DNA of 64,000 nucleotides from Prauserella cavernicola (lineage in GTDB: Bacteria; Actinomycetota; Actinomycetes; Mycobacteriales; Pseudonocardiaceae). A program made the position numbers and the translations under genes. The notes under the pieces were generated by a model. The model did no database searches, was not told where the DNA came from, and saw only the letters and a list, made by a program, of their open reading frames with translations. The stretch's first letter is position 1; each line of letters begins with the position of its first letter. Shown here in pieces: positions 41,823 through 51,253 of this stretch. The stretch spans positions 22,018 through 86,017 of the forward strand of contig NZ_JAENJH010000014.1 of assembly GCF_016595675.1 (NCBI RefSeq). The letters are read 5' to 3'.

Positions 41823-42635
41823 TCACGCCGTCGTGGGAGGAGGGGCACGGTGTGCCCGCCGGGATCGCGCCCAGTCGCGGACGGGGCTCAGGTCGATCGC
41901 CTCGACCTCCGGGAACTCGCCGAGTTGCCGCTGGGGGAAGCTGTTGTCGGCTCCCCTCAGGATCGAGTCGAAATGCCCTCGGACAAAGGAGTTCAGCAGG
42001 TCGACCGTGCGTTGCGGATCCGCTTTTCCGCCTCCTGGCAGGACTCCGGCGCGTTCCTCGGCCGGAATCAGCAGGAAGTCGGCCAGTTCCAGGTGGGTGA
42101 GGTCTTGGACCCAGAGGCGGTGCACGTCGCGTCTGGTACCGGCGGTGTGCAGCGGTTCGAAGAAGAACTCGTTGGCGTCGATGGTGGTGACGTCCGGGAT
42201 GCCCATGGCCCGCAGCTGGCCGCGCAGGTCGCTGGCCAGCTGTAGCAACGGCACCCGGATGTCGACGTCGAGCAGGTCGGAGAGGAACTGCCCGCCATCG
42301 AGGTTCACCACCGCCCGCACCCGGCGGTCCTGCTGTGCGGTGGAAGCAGCGGCAGCGGCGCCGAACGACATGCCGAGCACGCCGAGCGACGAGGTGCCGC
42401 TCGCCGTGGCGACGTCCGCGGCGGCGCCGAGGACGGATCCGGCCTCGATCGCGTCGATCACCGCGCGGAGGTCGTCGACCCAGCGCTGGGACCACGGTCC
42501 CATGGCGTGGTCGTCCAGGAAGGCCGAAGTCAGCTCGAAGCGCGTCGCGATGTCGCCCGTGAGCTTGTCCCGATATCCGGGCTCGGCGACGAGACCGGCG
42601 AACTTCTGGAGGAAGTGAGCGTCGTATTTGACCAA
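41823..42635 (-). pseudogene. N-terminally truncated alpha/beta hydrolase (COG4188-like)
   Basis: The minus strand encodes a hydrolase C-terminal half: LGVLGMSFGAAAAAS holds the nucleophile elbow GMSFG, VRAVVNLDGGQFL and VPLLQLASDLRGQ follow, and THLELADFLL has the likely His. The oxyanion-loop half is missing: upstream of about 42640 the frame stays open but the sequence turns into the antisense of a metallophosphoesterase remnant. A TTG at 42635 gives a 270-codon frame, so a shortened protein could be made, yet without the first third it should be inactive. Confidence 0.6.
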
Positions 42636-42649
42636 GTCACCGTCCGGAT

Positions 42650-42872
42650 ACCGTGGCTGGCGAGGTGTTCCATCAGCGGCGTGTTCTGCCCCACCCAGCA
42701 CCAGGAACCTCACAACGCCGATTCCAACGGCTTCCTGAGCCACATGCGTGTCATGCCTGCCGACAAGACCGTGCAGGTATCGACGTGCTCGCCGCACCTC
42801 GACGAGAACGAGACTGGCACCGACAACAAGTTCACGATCGAGAACTTCGAGTTCCTGCCCGCCGCCCGCTGA
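42650..42872 (+). pseudogene. C-terminal remnant of a secreted metallophosphoesterase
   Basis: In the plus frame ending at 42872, NADSNGFLSHMRVMPADKT and VSTCSPHLDENETGTDNKFTI (in blocks VSTCSPHLD, TDNKFTI) equal the tail of actinobacterial metallophosphoesterases, where a GWLR-x-SP and TYSPxLN-xxTDxxxxFT pattern is usual. The metal-binding domain is absent. It abuts the broken alpha/beta hydrolase on the other strand, so a deletion or insertion fused two gene fragments. Nothing else was seen in 42873-43147. Confidence 0.55.
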
Positions 42873-43147
42873 CAACGGCGACGGAGGAGGTGCGGGACGG
42901 CGGACGGGGCTCACCGCGCGCCTGCCTGAGCCCGGCGTTCGGCCAGACCCGGTCACAGGATACGAACCGGCCGCGACCGGAACGGTTGCCCGGTCAGCAC
43001 GGTTTCCGGTAGACAGTTGACCCTCAGGCGCAGACGCCCGAAGCGGGGCTCGGGACCCATGCGAACAGCAGAGACGTTCGAGGCCCGCACTGCCGGGCAC
43101 GACCGACGCGATCCGGTTCTCCGCCGCGAACTCCGAGGGGCACAGCG

Positions 43148-43963
43148 ATGACCAGCCAGTACATCACGGGCCAGGACGGCGGCACCGGCACGGAGGCCGC
43201 GGGGCGGGTGGCCGACGTGCTGCTGCAATTCGCCGGCGGCCCCGCACAGCTCGGAGTGAGCGAGATCAGCAGGAATCTCGGGCTGTCCAAGGCGGTCGTC
43301 TACCGCATCCTGCAGTCCCTCGTGTCCCGTCACATGCTCACGGCCGGGACGCGGACCGGCGGCTACCGGCTCGGCCCCGCGGCCGTGGCGATCGGCGCGA
43401 CCGCGCTCTCGCGGTTCGATGCCAGGGCCGCCGCACGGCCGGTGCTGCGCAGACTCCGCGACGAGACCGGCGAAACGACGACGCTGTCCAGTCTGGTCGG
43501 CGACCAGCGGGTGTACGTCGAGCAGTTCGAGAGCCCGCGCGAGATCAAGATGACCGTCGAGATCGGCAGGCGGTTTCCGTTGCATGCGGGCGCATCCGGC
43601 AAGGTGATCCTCGCGCACCTGTCCGCCGAAGCCCGCGAGGCGGTACTCGCGGGCCCGCTGCCCTCGCTCACCGAACGCACGGTCCACACCGAGGGGCAGC
43701 TCCGCCAGGAACTCGCCGACATCGCCGCCGCCGGTGTCGCCGTGACCGTCGGCGAACGCCAGTCGGGTTCGGGATCGGTGGCCGCGCCGCTGTTCGGGCC
43801 GGACGAGAGCGTGTGCGGCGCGATCAGCGTATGCGGACCGGATTACCGCTTCACCGACGCCGAATGCGGCCGGTACCAGGAGCTCGTCACGACGGCCGCC
43901 GACGAGATCAGCCGCAGCGAGAGCTGGCTCGGCGAAACCCACGCCGCCCGCCGGAAGGGCTGA
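43148..43963 (+). CDS. IclR-family transcriptional regulator
   Basis: 271 aa. Residues 18-75 form the winged helix (RVADVLLQFAGG, VSEISRNLGLSKAVVYRILQSL). Residues 90-260 form the effector domain with YVEQFESPREIKMTVEIGRRFPLHAGASGKVILAHL and VTVGERQSGSGSVAAPLFG. Close relative of the IclR gene at 45119. It is the first of the two regulators upstream of the molybdenum hydroxylase operon; symmetric sites at 43985-44022 lie just downstream of it. Confidence 0.88.
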   Translation: MTSQYITGQDGGTGTEAAGRVADVLLQFAGGPAQLGVSEISRNLGLSKAVVYRILQSLVSRHMLTAGTRTGGYRLGPAAVAIGATALSRFDARAAARPVLRRLRDETGETTTLSSLVGDQRVYVEQFESPREIKMTVEIGRRFPLHAGASGKVILAHLSAEAREAVLAGPLPSLTERTVHTEGQLRQELADIAAAGVAVTVGERQSGSGSVAAPLFGPDESVCGAISVCGPDYRFTDAECGRYQELVTTAADEISRSESWLGETHAARRKG

Positions 43964-43984
43964 GCTCGGCCCGCCCCGCGTCAC

Positions 43985-44022
43985 GTTCCGCATGCGGGAA
44001 CATTGACTCCGTGGAACGTTCC
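43985..44022. promoter_or_regulatory. candidate IclR operators
   Basis: GTTCCGCATGCGGGAAC at 43985-44001 is a palindrome with one extra G, and GGAACGTTCC at 44013-44022 is a perfect 10-bp palindrome. They lie in the 396-bp gap 43964-44359, which has no gene that I can support and no obvious target gene, so it may have lost one. Parts of the motif recur upstream of the 46245 operon. Confidence 0.4.
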
Positions 44023-44359
44023 CGAACGAGCGCACCGTTCAGCGCCGCAATGTGCTGCAACATCTTGACTTGGGAGTCACTCCGATGCGAACGTGTCGCA
44101 AACGTCAACTTGATACACAGGGATGTTCCGGTAACAGAAACACGGGCCGCTGGATCCGCGAATCGTGAACGGCACGAAAGGCAGGTACCACCCCATGCCT
44201 CCCGCCTCGTCGATGACGCCCGTGCGCCCGAACCACGCTTCCGCCCCGGACATCCGGCTCCCGCTGACCACCGTGCGGTGCGCCTCCCGGCCTTCGCGCG
44301 CCGTCCGCGCGACGTCCTCCCCTGCACCGGCCCGCAGTCCGGACGCCGAGAACGGGCCG

Positions 44360-45022
44360 TCAGCCCATCCACAGCCCGCCGTTGACGTCGATGACCGCAC
44401 CCGTGACGGAGGCGGCAGCGGGCGAGCAAAGCCATCCCACCGTGCCCGCTATCTCGTCGGCCGTCGTGATTCTGCCCAGTGGTATGGAATCCCGCAGAGT
44501 GGTGATGTCCTCCGTGGACAGTCGGTCCAGCATCGGTGTCCGCACCGGACCCGGAGCGATCGCATTGACCCGGACATCGCGGGCAGCCTGGTCCTTGGCG
44601 AGGTGGCGCGTGAGACCGACGATACCCGCCTTCGCCGTCGCGTAGGCGGGGCCGGACAACCGGTTCCCACCGTGGCGCCCGTTCACCGAGCCGAACAGCA
44701 CCATCGATCCGCCCTCGGCGAGCAGTGGCACCGACACCTGCGCCACGACCAGCGCCGACACCAGGTTGTCCTCGAACACCCGCCGCCACTGGGACGGTGT
44801 CCCCTCATCGATTCCGCCACTGCCCACCGACCCGGCGGCGTGGACGACGCAGCGCAGGCCGGTCACGTCGCCGAGGGCGTCGCGTACGGAGTCCGGATCG
44901 CAGGCGTCGTGCCCCCGGGCACGATCAATGACCACCACGTGCTCGCCTCGAGCACGGAACCACTCCGCGCAAGCCCGTCCGATTCCGCCGTCGCCGCCGA
45001 CGACCAGCGTCACATCTTCCAT
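44360..45022 (-). CDS. SDR-family oxidoreductase
   Basis: 220 aa, short for an SDR. VVGGDGGIGRACAEWFRARG near residue 7 is the cofactor motif, VVHAAGSV replaces NNAG, LFGSVNGRHGG holds Ser and PAYATAKAGIVGL the Tyr/Lys pair. The usual segment between the second strand and helix is shortened. Minus strand between two IclR genes; divergent from the IclR gene at 45119 by 96 bp. Confidence 0.87.
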   Translation of the reverse strand: MEDVTLVVGGDGGIGRACAEWFRARGEHVVVIDRARGHDACDPDSVRDALGDVTGLRCVVHAAGSVGSGGIDEGTPSQWRRVFEDNLVSALVVAQVSVPLLAEGGSMVLFGSVNGRHGGNRLSGPAYATAKAGIVGLTRHLAKDQAARDVRVNAIAPGPVRTPMLDRLSTEDITTLRDSIPLGRITTADEIAGTVGWLCSPAAASVTGAVIDVNGGLWMG

Positions 45023-45118
45023 GACCGTTTTCTAGCACGCCCGGCCGACACGGCCACTGTGAACCGGTGGCGGAACCGGCCCGGTTTCCCCGTGCTGACA
45101 ACCGGACTGGGCTGAGAC

Positions 45119-45937
45119 GTGTCTGCTACGGACGGTCACCCGGCCTCCATCGCGGCACCCGTCGAACCGGACGAGGCGCGTGATTCCCATGCCGGCAAGG
45201 GCCTCCAGCGTGCAATGCGGATCATCTTCGCCGTGGCCCACTCCGGCCAGCGCGACGTCGGGGTCACCGAGTTGGCCCGTTCGCTCGGGCTGGGCAAGGC
45301 GGTCGTGCACCGGGTCGTGCGCACACTGACGGAATCGGGATTCTTCGAGTACGACCCGGCCACCAGGCGATACCGCCTGGGACCGGGAGCGCTGAGCATC
45401 GGACTCGCCGCGACAGCGCGCCTGGACGTGGCCGATCCGGCGCGTCCGTATCTCGAGGAGATGGTGGCCGACACCGGGGAGACCGCCGCGCTCTCGATGC
45501 GCTGCGGCGATCAGCGCATGTACGTGTCCCAGGTGCTCTCGCCGAGCGAGTTCCGCATGTCCGTCCCGATCGGCGGGATGTTTCCGTTACATGTCGGCGC
45601 ATCGTCGAAGGCGATCCTCGCCGCGCTGCCGGACGCCGAGATCGAGGCTTACTACGACCGGCAGTTCGACGGCTTCGTCACCATCATGAGCAAGGCCGGC
45701 CTGCTCGCCGAGATGCGGCGGACACGGCGTCGCGGCTACCTGGCCACGAAGGGCGAACGCCAGCTGGACGCCGGTTCCGTCGCCGCTCCGGTCTTCGACG
45801 GCACCGGCCGGGTCTTCGGCTGCATGTCCATCTGCATCCCACTCGCCCGCATGCGCGACGACCTCATCGAGCGGTACGGCCAGCTGGTCGGCCACGCCAC
45901 CCGGGAACTCTCCACCCGGCTCGGGCACCACGCCTGA
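45119..45937 (+). CDS. IclR-family transcriptional regulator
   Basis: 272 aa from GTG 45119. Winged helix at residues 25-85 (AMRIIFAVAHSGQRDVGVTELARSLGLGKAVVHRVVRTL in order VGVTELARSLG, AVVHRVVRTL), effector domain with MYVSQVLSPSEFRMSVPIGGMFPLHVGASSKAILAAL and ATKGERQLDAGSVAAPVF. It lies directly upstream of the 12-gene operon that starts at 46245 and is its most likely regulator. Confidence 0.88.
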   Translation: MSATDGHPASIAAPVEPDEARDSHAGKGLQRAMRIIFAVAHSGQRDVGVTELARSLGLGKAVVHRVVRTLTESGFFEYDPATRRYRLGPGALSIGLAATARLDVADPARPYLEEMVADTGETAALSMRCGDQRMYVSQVLSPSEFRMSVPIGGMFPLHVGASSKAILAALPDAEIEAYYDRQFDGFVTIMSKAGLLAEMRRTRRRGYLATKGERQLDAGSVAAPVFDGTGRVFGCMSICIPLARMRDDLIERYGQLVGHATRELSTRLGHHA

Positions 45938-46062
45938 CAGCGCGATACCGCTCCCCCGCCGACCTATGCCCGCGTATCGGGTCCTGAGTGGATTATCTCC
46001 TGTGGACATTCGCGCGGGACGGCGACTTCGCGGGGTCCCCGAATATCACGCACCGTAGCTCC

Positions 46063-46102
46063 GTTCCGCACAGCGATACATGAATGTTTCGGATGTGCAA
46101 AC
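46063..46102 (+). promoter_or_regulatory. candidate IclR-binding region before the 12-gene operon
   Basis: GTTCCGCA (46063-46070) repeats the left half of the 43985 palindrome, and 23 bp later GTTTCGGATGTGCAAAC (46086-46102) has matching outer arms GTTT/AAAC with 12 of 17 bases equal to that site. The spacing equals about two helical turns. They lie in the 307-bp gap between the IclR gene and the permease gene. Confidence 0.4.
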
Positions 46103-46244
46103 GTTCCGGGATCCCTATTCGTTTCTTGCGCATTGACCCTTACGGTCTCCTTGCACCTGTCGTCCACTGAGGATGAGTCCACCTGGGACCAACGTTCCGC
46201 CGAGCGGTACAAGGATTCCCGTGCTTCGTCCCACGGAGGTATGC

Positions 46245-47081
46245 ATGACCGCTACGAGGCCGTTGACCGACGAGACGACCAGTCCGGTCACACCGCGGCG
46301 CGGATCCGGTTCCAGGATCCTCTGGATCACGACACCCCTGATCCTCATCGCCTTCCTCGGGCTGTGGAAGCTCTACACCGTCGTCTCCGGAGTCGGTGAA
46401 CTGATCCTGCCGCCGCCGGAGAAGGTCGGCATCGCGCTCGTGCAGCTGCTCGGCGACGCGAGTGTCTGGCAGGCCACGTACGTCACGCTGTACGAGACGG
46501 TGGTCGGCTTCGCACTGGCGGCCGTCGTCGGCATCGCACTGGGGATCGTCCTCGGCCGTGCGAGGACCCTGGAACGGATTCTCTCGCCGTTCCTGGTCGC
46601 GACCCAGGTCGTGCCGAAGGTCGCGATCGTGCCGCTGTTGCTGCTGTGGTTCGGATTCGGCCTGGCCTCGAAGATCTTCATGGCCGCGATCATCGCCTTC
46701 TTCGTGATGATGCAGAACACCATCCTGGGCATCCGCTCGATCGACCAGGGTCATCGAGACCTGATGCGCGTCATCCGCGCACCGTGGTGGAAGCGCGTGA
46801 TCTCCCTGGACATCCCGTCCTCACTGCCCTATGTGCTCACCGGTGTCGAGCTGGGCATCGTGTTCGCGATCACCGGCGCGATCGTCGGCGAGTACCTCGG
46901 CGGTGACCAGGGGCTCGGCGCCATGGCAACGGTGATGCTGTCGGCCTTGCGCACGGACCAGCTCTTCGCCGTGGTCATCATCATGACGCTGCTCGGATTC
47001 CTGCTCTACGCGATCGTCGCGGGCGTTCGCCGCTACGCCATTCCGTGGCACGAGTCCTCGGGCCGCGCCACCGCGCTCTGA
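46245..47081 (+). CDS. ABC transporter permease, SsuC/TauC type
   Basis: 278 aa, six predicted spans. LWITTPLILIAFLGLWKLYTVVS is the first span, PPPEKVG the usual loop, and the EAA motif lies in HRDLMRVIRAPWWKRVISLDIPSSLPYVLTGVELGI (blocks RAPWWKRVISLDIPSSLP). Start at ATG 46245 after ACGGAGG; the frame continues upstream to 46173 without support. It belongs with the binding protein 21 bp downstream and the ATPase at 50405. Family members import sulfonates, nitrate, thiamine precursors, riboflavin or aromatic acids. Confidence 0.9.
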   Translation: MTATRPLTDETTSPVTPRRGSGSRILWITTPLILIAFLGLWKLYTVVSGVGELILPPPEKVGIALVQLLGDASVWQATYVTLYETVVGFALAAVVGIALGIVLGRARTLERILSPFLVATQVVPKVAIVPLLLLWFGFGLASKIFMAAIIAFFVMMQNTILGIRSIDQGHRDLMRVIRAPWWKRVISLDIPSSLPYVLTGVELGIVFAITGAIVGEYLGGDQGLGAMATVMLSALRTDQLFAVVIIMTLLGFLLYAIVAGVRRYAIPWHESSGRATAL

Positions 47082-47102
47082 ATCCTTCCGGGAGTGGAAA
47101 CA

Positions 47103-48137
47103 ATGGATCGTCGTACATTTCTGACCAGGACCGGGCTCTTCGCGGTCACCACGATGGCGGGCGGGCAGTTCCTGATGAGCTGTGCACCCGGAAGTTCCCA
47201 GAGCGAGAGTGCCGACGGCCTGCAGGAGCTCGTGTTCGTCACGCCCTTCCAGCACATCCTCACTTACTCCGACGTCTACGTCGCGATCCAGGAGGGGTAC
47301 TTCGAGGCCGAGGGCCTCCGGGTGGAGCCGGTGGGCGGGACCGGAACCGCCAGCTCGGCATCGCAGATCCTCGCCGGGCAGGGCACGTTCGGCAAGGCGG
47401 CCGCAGTCGTCACCTGCCCCATGATCGCCGACCAGGGCGCCGACATCATCACCGTCGCCGTCGGCGACCAGGTGAGCCAGTACAGCGTGGCCTCCTCGCC
47501 GGACAACCCGCTGACGCACCCGAACCAGTGGCAGGGCAAGACCATCGGTGTCATCTCGAAGGGCGGCGCGACCGAGCTGCTGCTCGACGCGATGTCCGTG
47601 GCGGTCGGTCTCGACCCCGGCAAGGTCAGCAAGGTCGTCACGGGCAGCGACGTCAGCTCACTGGAGTTCCTCGAACGCGGAGAGGTCGACGGGTTCATCA
47701 CGTTCATCGGCTCCGAGACCGCGTTGCGGAAGATGGGCAAGGAGCTGCATTACCTCAACACCGACGAGTTCGCGAAGATGCCCGGGGATTCGTACTTCGT
47801 GAAGAGGTCCGACCTCGACGAGCAGGGCGACGCGATCGCCGGGTTCCTCCGTGCCTCGCGCAAGGGCTTCGAGTTCGTCGCGGACCCGGAGAACGAGGAC
47901 AAGGTCATCTCGGCGATGGCCGCGTACAACAAGACCGAGGTCAGTGACACCGAGCTCGCGAAGATGAAGATCGAGGGATTCGCGAAGCTGTCCACCCCGA
48001 AATCCGGTGACTTCCTCGACATCGACATGGCGGCGTGGGAATCGGCGATCGAGCTGATGCGGAAGTCGGGAATCATCGAGGACACCGAACGACCGCTGAG
48101 CGACTTCGTCACCACCTCCGTCCTGGAGCGGCTGTGA
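47103..48137 (+). CDS. ABC transporter substrate-binding lipoprotein, NMT1/SsuA type
   Basis: 344 aa. The N-terminus has a twin-arginine motif (DRRTFLTR) and a lipobox LMSC with Cys27, so it is probably a Tat-exported lipoprotein. ILTYSDVYVAIQEGYFEAEGLRVEPV and QILAGQGTFGKAAAVVTCPMIADQGADI are NMT1/THI5-like binding-protein signatures. GGGAG precedes the ATG. It gives the importer its specificity; the ligand is the likely substrate of the whole operon. Confidence 0.88.
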   Translation: MDRRTFLTRTGLFAVTTMAGGQFLMSCAPGSSQSESADGLQELVFVTPFQHILTYSDVYVAIQEGYFEAEGLRVEPVGGTGTASSASQILAGQGTFGKAAAVVTCPMIADQGADIITVAVGDQVSQYSVASSPDNPLTHPNQWQGKTIGVISKGGATELLLDAMSVAVGLDPGKVSKVVTGSDVSSLEFLERGEVDGFITFIGSETALRKMGKELHYLNTDEFAKMPGDSYFVKRSDLDEQGDAIAGFLRASRKGFEFVADPENEDKVISAMAAYNKTEVSDTELAKMKIEGFAKLSTPKSGDFLDIDMAAWESAIELMRKSGIIEDTERPLSDFVTTSVLERL

Positions 48138-49591
48138 CCGGGCGGACAGACGGCCATCCGGCGCCCGACGTCGTCATCGTCGGCGCCGGCACGGCGGGAC
48201 TGCCCGCTGCCATCGAGGCGGCGGAGCACGGACTGCGGGTCACGGTGGTGGAGCAGGCCGACCAGGTCGGCGGCACCCTGTGGCGTTCGTGGGCCCAGCT
48301 TTCCGCCGGTGGCACCGAGTTGCAGCGCCGCAAGGGAATCCTCGACAGTCCCCGCCTGCACTTCGAGGACGCGATGCGGATCAGCAAGCAGACCGCGGAC
48401 CCCGAGCTGGTCCGGCTGGCGGTCGAGCATGCGCCCGCGACGGTCGACTGGCTGATGAACGCCCGGTTCGACATACACCCCGACGCGCCGGCGATTCTGC
48501 ACTTCCACGAGCCGTACTCGATCCCCCGCACCTACTGGGGTCGGAACGCGGGCCGGTCGGTGCTGGAGGTGCTGCTGCCGAGGTTCGAGCGGGCGTGCGC
48601 CGACGGTGCGATCGATCTGCGCCTGCACACCACGATGACCGCCCTGCGCAAGGACGGCGCGCAGCGGATCGCCGGTGTGACGCTGCGGACGCCCGACGGC
48701 ACGACGACCGATCTCGACGCCGCCGCGGTGATCCTGACGACCGGAGGTTACTCCGGCAACGCCGAGCTCTTCCCCGCCCTCACCCGGGGTGCGCCACTGG
48801 TCGGACCGGGCTCACCGACGTCCACCGGCCGGGGCATCCTCGCCGCGACCGACGTGGGTGCGCAGGTCCGGGGACAGGACCTGTTCCTGCCCACCTACGG
48901 CGGCGTGCTGCTGGCCGACAGCACGCACGAGACCGAGGGACTCGACGACTACCCGTCGCTGACCCCGCAGCAACGGCCGCCGTGGGAGATCCACGTGAAC
49001 CGGCACGGCACGCGGTTCGTGGCCGAGGACTCCCACAGCGTCGACGTCCGGGAGACCGCGCTGCTCGAACAGCCGCGGCTGGAGTTCTGGATCATCTACG
49101 ACGAGGCGATCCGCCGCGCCGCGCCGCCGTTGCTGCCCACGTGGTCGGATCTCGACCTCGAGGCGGCGTTCGACCGGCATCCGTCGTTCGCGCGGGCCGG
49201 TGACGTCGGCGCTCTGGCCGCGGCGGCCGGTATCGACGCCAACGGACTGCGCGCGACCGTCGCGGCGTACAACGATGCCGTCGAGTCCGGTGGCGACGAG
49301 TTCGGCCGCAGGCACTTCCCCGCCCCGATCGGCACGCCACCGTTCTACGCCGTCCGCAACCACGGCACGACGCTGAAGAGCCCCGCGGGGCTCGCCGTCG
49401 ACCACTCCCTGCGGGTGCTCGGGTCGGACGGCGCATTCGCGAACCTGTACGCGGCGGGTGAGGCCATCGGCGGCAGCTCGATGTCCGGCAAGTCCTTCGT
49501 CAGCGGTATGAGCGTGACGCCGGCGCTCAGCTTCGGGCGCATGCTCGGCCGCAAGCTGGCGGGAGAACCACACGACCCCGGGAGTATGTGA
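48134..49591 (+). CDS. FAD-dependent oxidoreductase, fumarate reductase/KstD family
   Basis: 485 aa. VVIVGAGTAGLPAAIEAAEHG near residue 12 is the FAD motif; the C-terminal block LYAAGEAIGGSSMSGKSFVSGMSVTPALSFGRMLG (LYAAGEAIGG, FVSGMSVTPALSFG) is the second one. A WGRNAGRSVLEVLLPRFERAC segment is typical. GTG 48134 overlaps the binding-protein stop (GTGA). Probably a dehydrogenase or reductase of a C=C bond conjugated to a carbonyl. It is related to, but clearly different from, the enzyme at 28683. Confidence 0.87.
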   Translation: MTGRTDGHPAPDVVIVGAGTAGLPAAIEAAEHGLRVTVVEQADQVGGTLWRSWAQLSAGGTELQRRKGILDSPRLHFEDAMRISKQTADPELVRLAVEHAPATVDWLMNARFDIHPDAPAILHFHEPYSIPRTYWGRNAGRSVLEVLLPRFERACADGAIDLRLHTTMTALRKDGAQRIAGVTLRTPDGTTTDLDAAAVILTTGGYSGNAELFPALTRGAPLVGPGSPTSTGRGILAATDVGAQVRGQDLFLPTYGGVLLADSTHETEGLDDYPSLTPQQRPPWEIHVNRHGTRFVAEDSHSVDVRETALLEQPRLEFWIIYDEAIRRAAPPLLPTWSDLDLEAAFDRHPSFARAGDVGALAAAAGIDANGLRATVAAYNDAVESGGDEFGRRHFPAPIGTPPFYAVRNHGTTLKSPAGLAVDHSLRVLGSDGAFANLYAAGEAIGGSSMSGKSFVSGMSVTPALSFGRMLGRKLAGEPHDPGSM

Positions 49592-50361
49592 TGTGGCAGA
49601 GAACGGACGTGGACTTCATCCACACCCAGGAGGTTCCGTGGGATCCGATTCCGGAGGGCATGTTCGGCGCACTCGGCGGAGGACGCAAACAAGTCCTCAG
49701 CCGGGACGAATCCGACGGTGCCGAGACGGCGATCATCCGGGTCCGGGACAGGCAGTCCGGGATTCTCGCATCCGATGTGGACCTCTACGTCCACGCGGGC
49801 GAGGGAACCATCGGCGGGCAGGAGCTGCTCACCGGTGACTTCGTCCACGTGCCCGCGGGAACCGGAATCGACATCCGGCCGTCCGTGCGCGGCCTGGCCC
49901 TCTACTGTGGATTCTGGGGCCCTTCGGCGCTCACCGCGGGTTCCGGGGACGGCGCGGGGCTGCGGCATCTGCGGCCGGAGACCATGGAATGGGAGCCCGC
50001 GGGCTGGAGCGGTGACGTTGCCCTGCATCCGGGCGCGATGGTCAAGCGCCTGCGGCAGGGCGACGGCGTGAACATCTATCTCGCCGCGATGATGCCGGGC
50101 TGGCACTGCGAGGAGGAAGAGTCGCATCCGGTCTACGAGGAGTCGTTCAAGATCCACGGGGACGTGTTGATGGGCTCGCGGGGTGTGATCCGGGAGGGCG
50201 GTTACTTCTTCCGTTCACCCGACGTGTTCCACGGGCCGCTGTACAGCCGGTCGGGAACCATGTCACTGATCCGGTCCGACGGCCCGACCACGACGACGTA
50301 TCGCGAACCGCCCGCGGGCGGCACCTGGCACGAACTCGCCAGAAACGCCTACTCCCGGTGA
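49591..50361 (+). CDS. two-domain cupin protein (DUF4437-like)
   Basis: 256 aa. Two cupin-like halves: residues 30-120 with VDLYVHAGEGTIGGQELLTGDFVHVPAGTG, and residues 140-235 with MMPGWHCEEEESHPVYEESFKIHGDVLMGSRG and GGYFFRSPDVFHGPLYSRSG. The second half has a possible metal site (His, Glu and a late His). The ATG overlaps the previous stop. It resembles cupins found with ring-cleaving or hydrolytic enzymes; role unknown. Confidence 0.75.
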   Translation: MWQRTDVDFIHTQEVPWDPIPEGMFGALGGGRKQVLSRDESDGAETAIIRVRDRQSGILASDVDLYVHAGEGTIGGQELLTGDFVHVPAGTGIDIRPSVRGLALYCGFWGPSALTAGSGDGAGLRHLRPETMEWEPAGWSGDVALHPGAMVKRLRQGDGVNIYLAAMMPGWHCEEEESHPVYEESFKIHGDVLMGSRGVIREGGYFFRSPDVFHGPLYSRSGTMSLIRSDGPTTTTYREPPAGGTWHELARNAYSR

Positions 50362-50404
50362 CGTCCGCGGCGAGCCGAAACCAGGATCGAGACTTGGAGC
50401 AACC

Positions 50405-51253
50405 ATGAGCGCTACGGACATCCCCTCCGGCACAGCCGCCGACACCGCGGCCGCGCGCGACACCGGCGGTGCGGCGATCTCCGTACAGGGCGTGGCGAAG
50501 ACGTACGCGTCCGGAGCGGGGCCGGTGCAGGCCCTGCTGCCGACCGACCTGGAAGTCAAACCCGGCGAGTTCATCGTCCTGTTGGGACCGTCGGGGTGCG
50601 GCAAGACCACCCTGCTGCGGATGCTGGCCGGTCTGCACGCGCCGACCGAGGGCACGATCACCATCGGGGACCGGCCGCTGTTCACCAGCGGTGACACCGA
50701 GCCGAAACGCGACGCACTGGGTTCACTCGGCTTCGTCTTCCAGCAGGCCAACCTGATGCCCTGGCGGAAGGTGTGGGCGAACATCGCGCTGCCGCTCGAG
50801 GTACTCCGGGTGCCGAAGCACGAACGGAGGAAGCGGGCCGCCGACATGGCACAGATGGTCGGCCTCGGCGACTTCCTGGGCCACTACCCGAAACAGCTCT
50901 CCGGCGGTATGCAACAGCGCGTCGCGATCGCCCGCGCCCTGATCCACGATCCGTCGATTCTGCTGATGGACGAACCGTTCGGTGCGCTCGACGCGATGAC
51001 GCGCGACCAGATGAACGTGCAGTTGCAGGATCTGTGGCTGGAGACCGCCAAGACGATCGTGCTGGTGACCCACTCGATCTCGGAAGCGGTGTTCCTCGCG
51101 GACCGGATCGTTCTGCTGTCCCAGCGTCCCGGCCGGATCCAAGACGTGATCGAGGTCGACTTCCCCCGTCCACGGCCGTTGAGCGTGGCCAACGAGCCGC
51201 GTTTCGGGGAGATCGTCGGCTCCCTGCGCGGTGCGCTGGGCGGGCACGCGTGA
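50405..51253 (+). CDS. ABC transporter ATP-binding protein, SsuB/TauB type
   Basis: 282 aa. Walker A GPSGCGKTT near residue 61, Q-loop VFQQANLMPWRKVW, signature LSGGMQQRVAIARAL near 163, Walker B ILLMDEPFGALD near 185 and H-loop VTHSISEAVFLADRI. The TauB-like PW in the Q-loop is kept. An N-terminal Ala/Thr/Asp-rich tail of 20 residues is extra. It energises the permease at 46245, from which it is separated by three genes, an unusual order. Confidence 0.9.
   Translation: MSATDIPSGTAADTAAARDTGGAAISVQGVAKTYASGAGPVQALLPTDLEVKPGEFIVLLGPSGCGKTTLLRMLAGLHAPTEGTITIGDRPLFTSGDTEPKRDALGSLGFVFQQANLMPWRKVWANIALPLEVLRVPKHERRKRAADMAQMVGLGDFLGHYPKQLSGGMQQRVAIARALIHDPSILLMDEPFGALDAMTRDQMNVQLQDLWLETAKTIVLVTHSISEAVFLADRIVLLSQRPGRIQDVIEVDFPRPRPLSVANEPRFGEIVGSLRGALGGHA

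Noticed and set aside
44077..44400. Open frames on both strands in the gap after the IclR gene
   Set aside because: No ribosome site, no domain and shadow-type composition.
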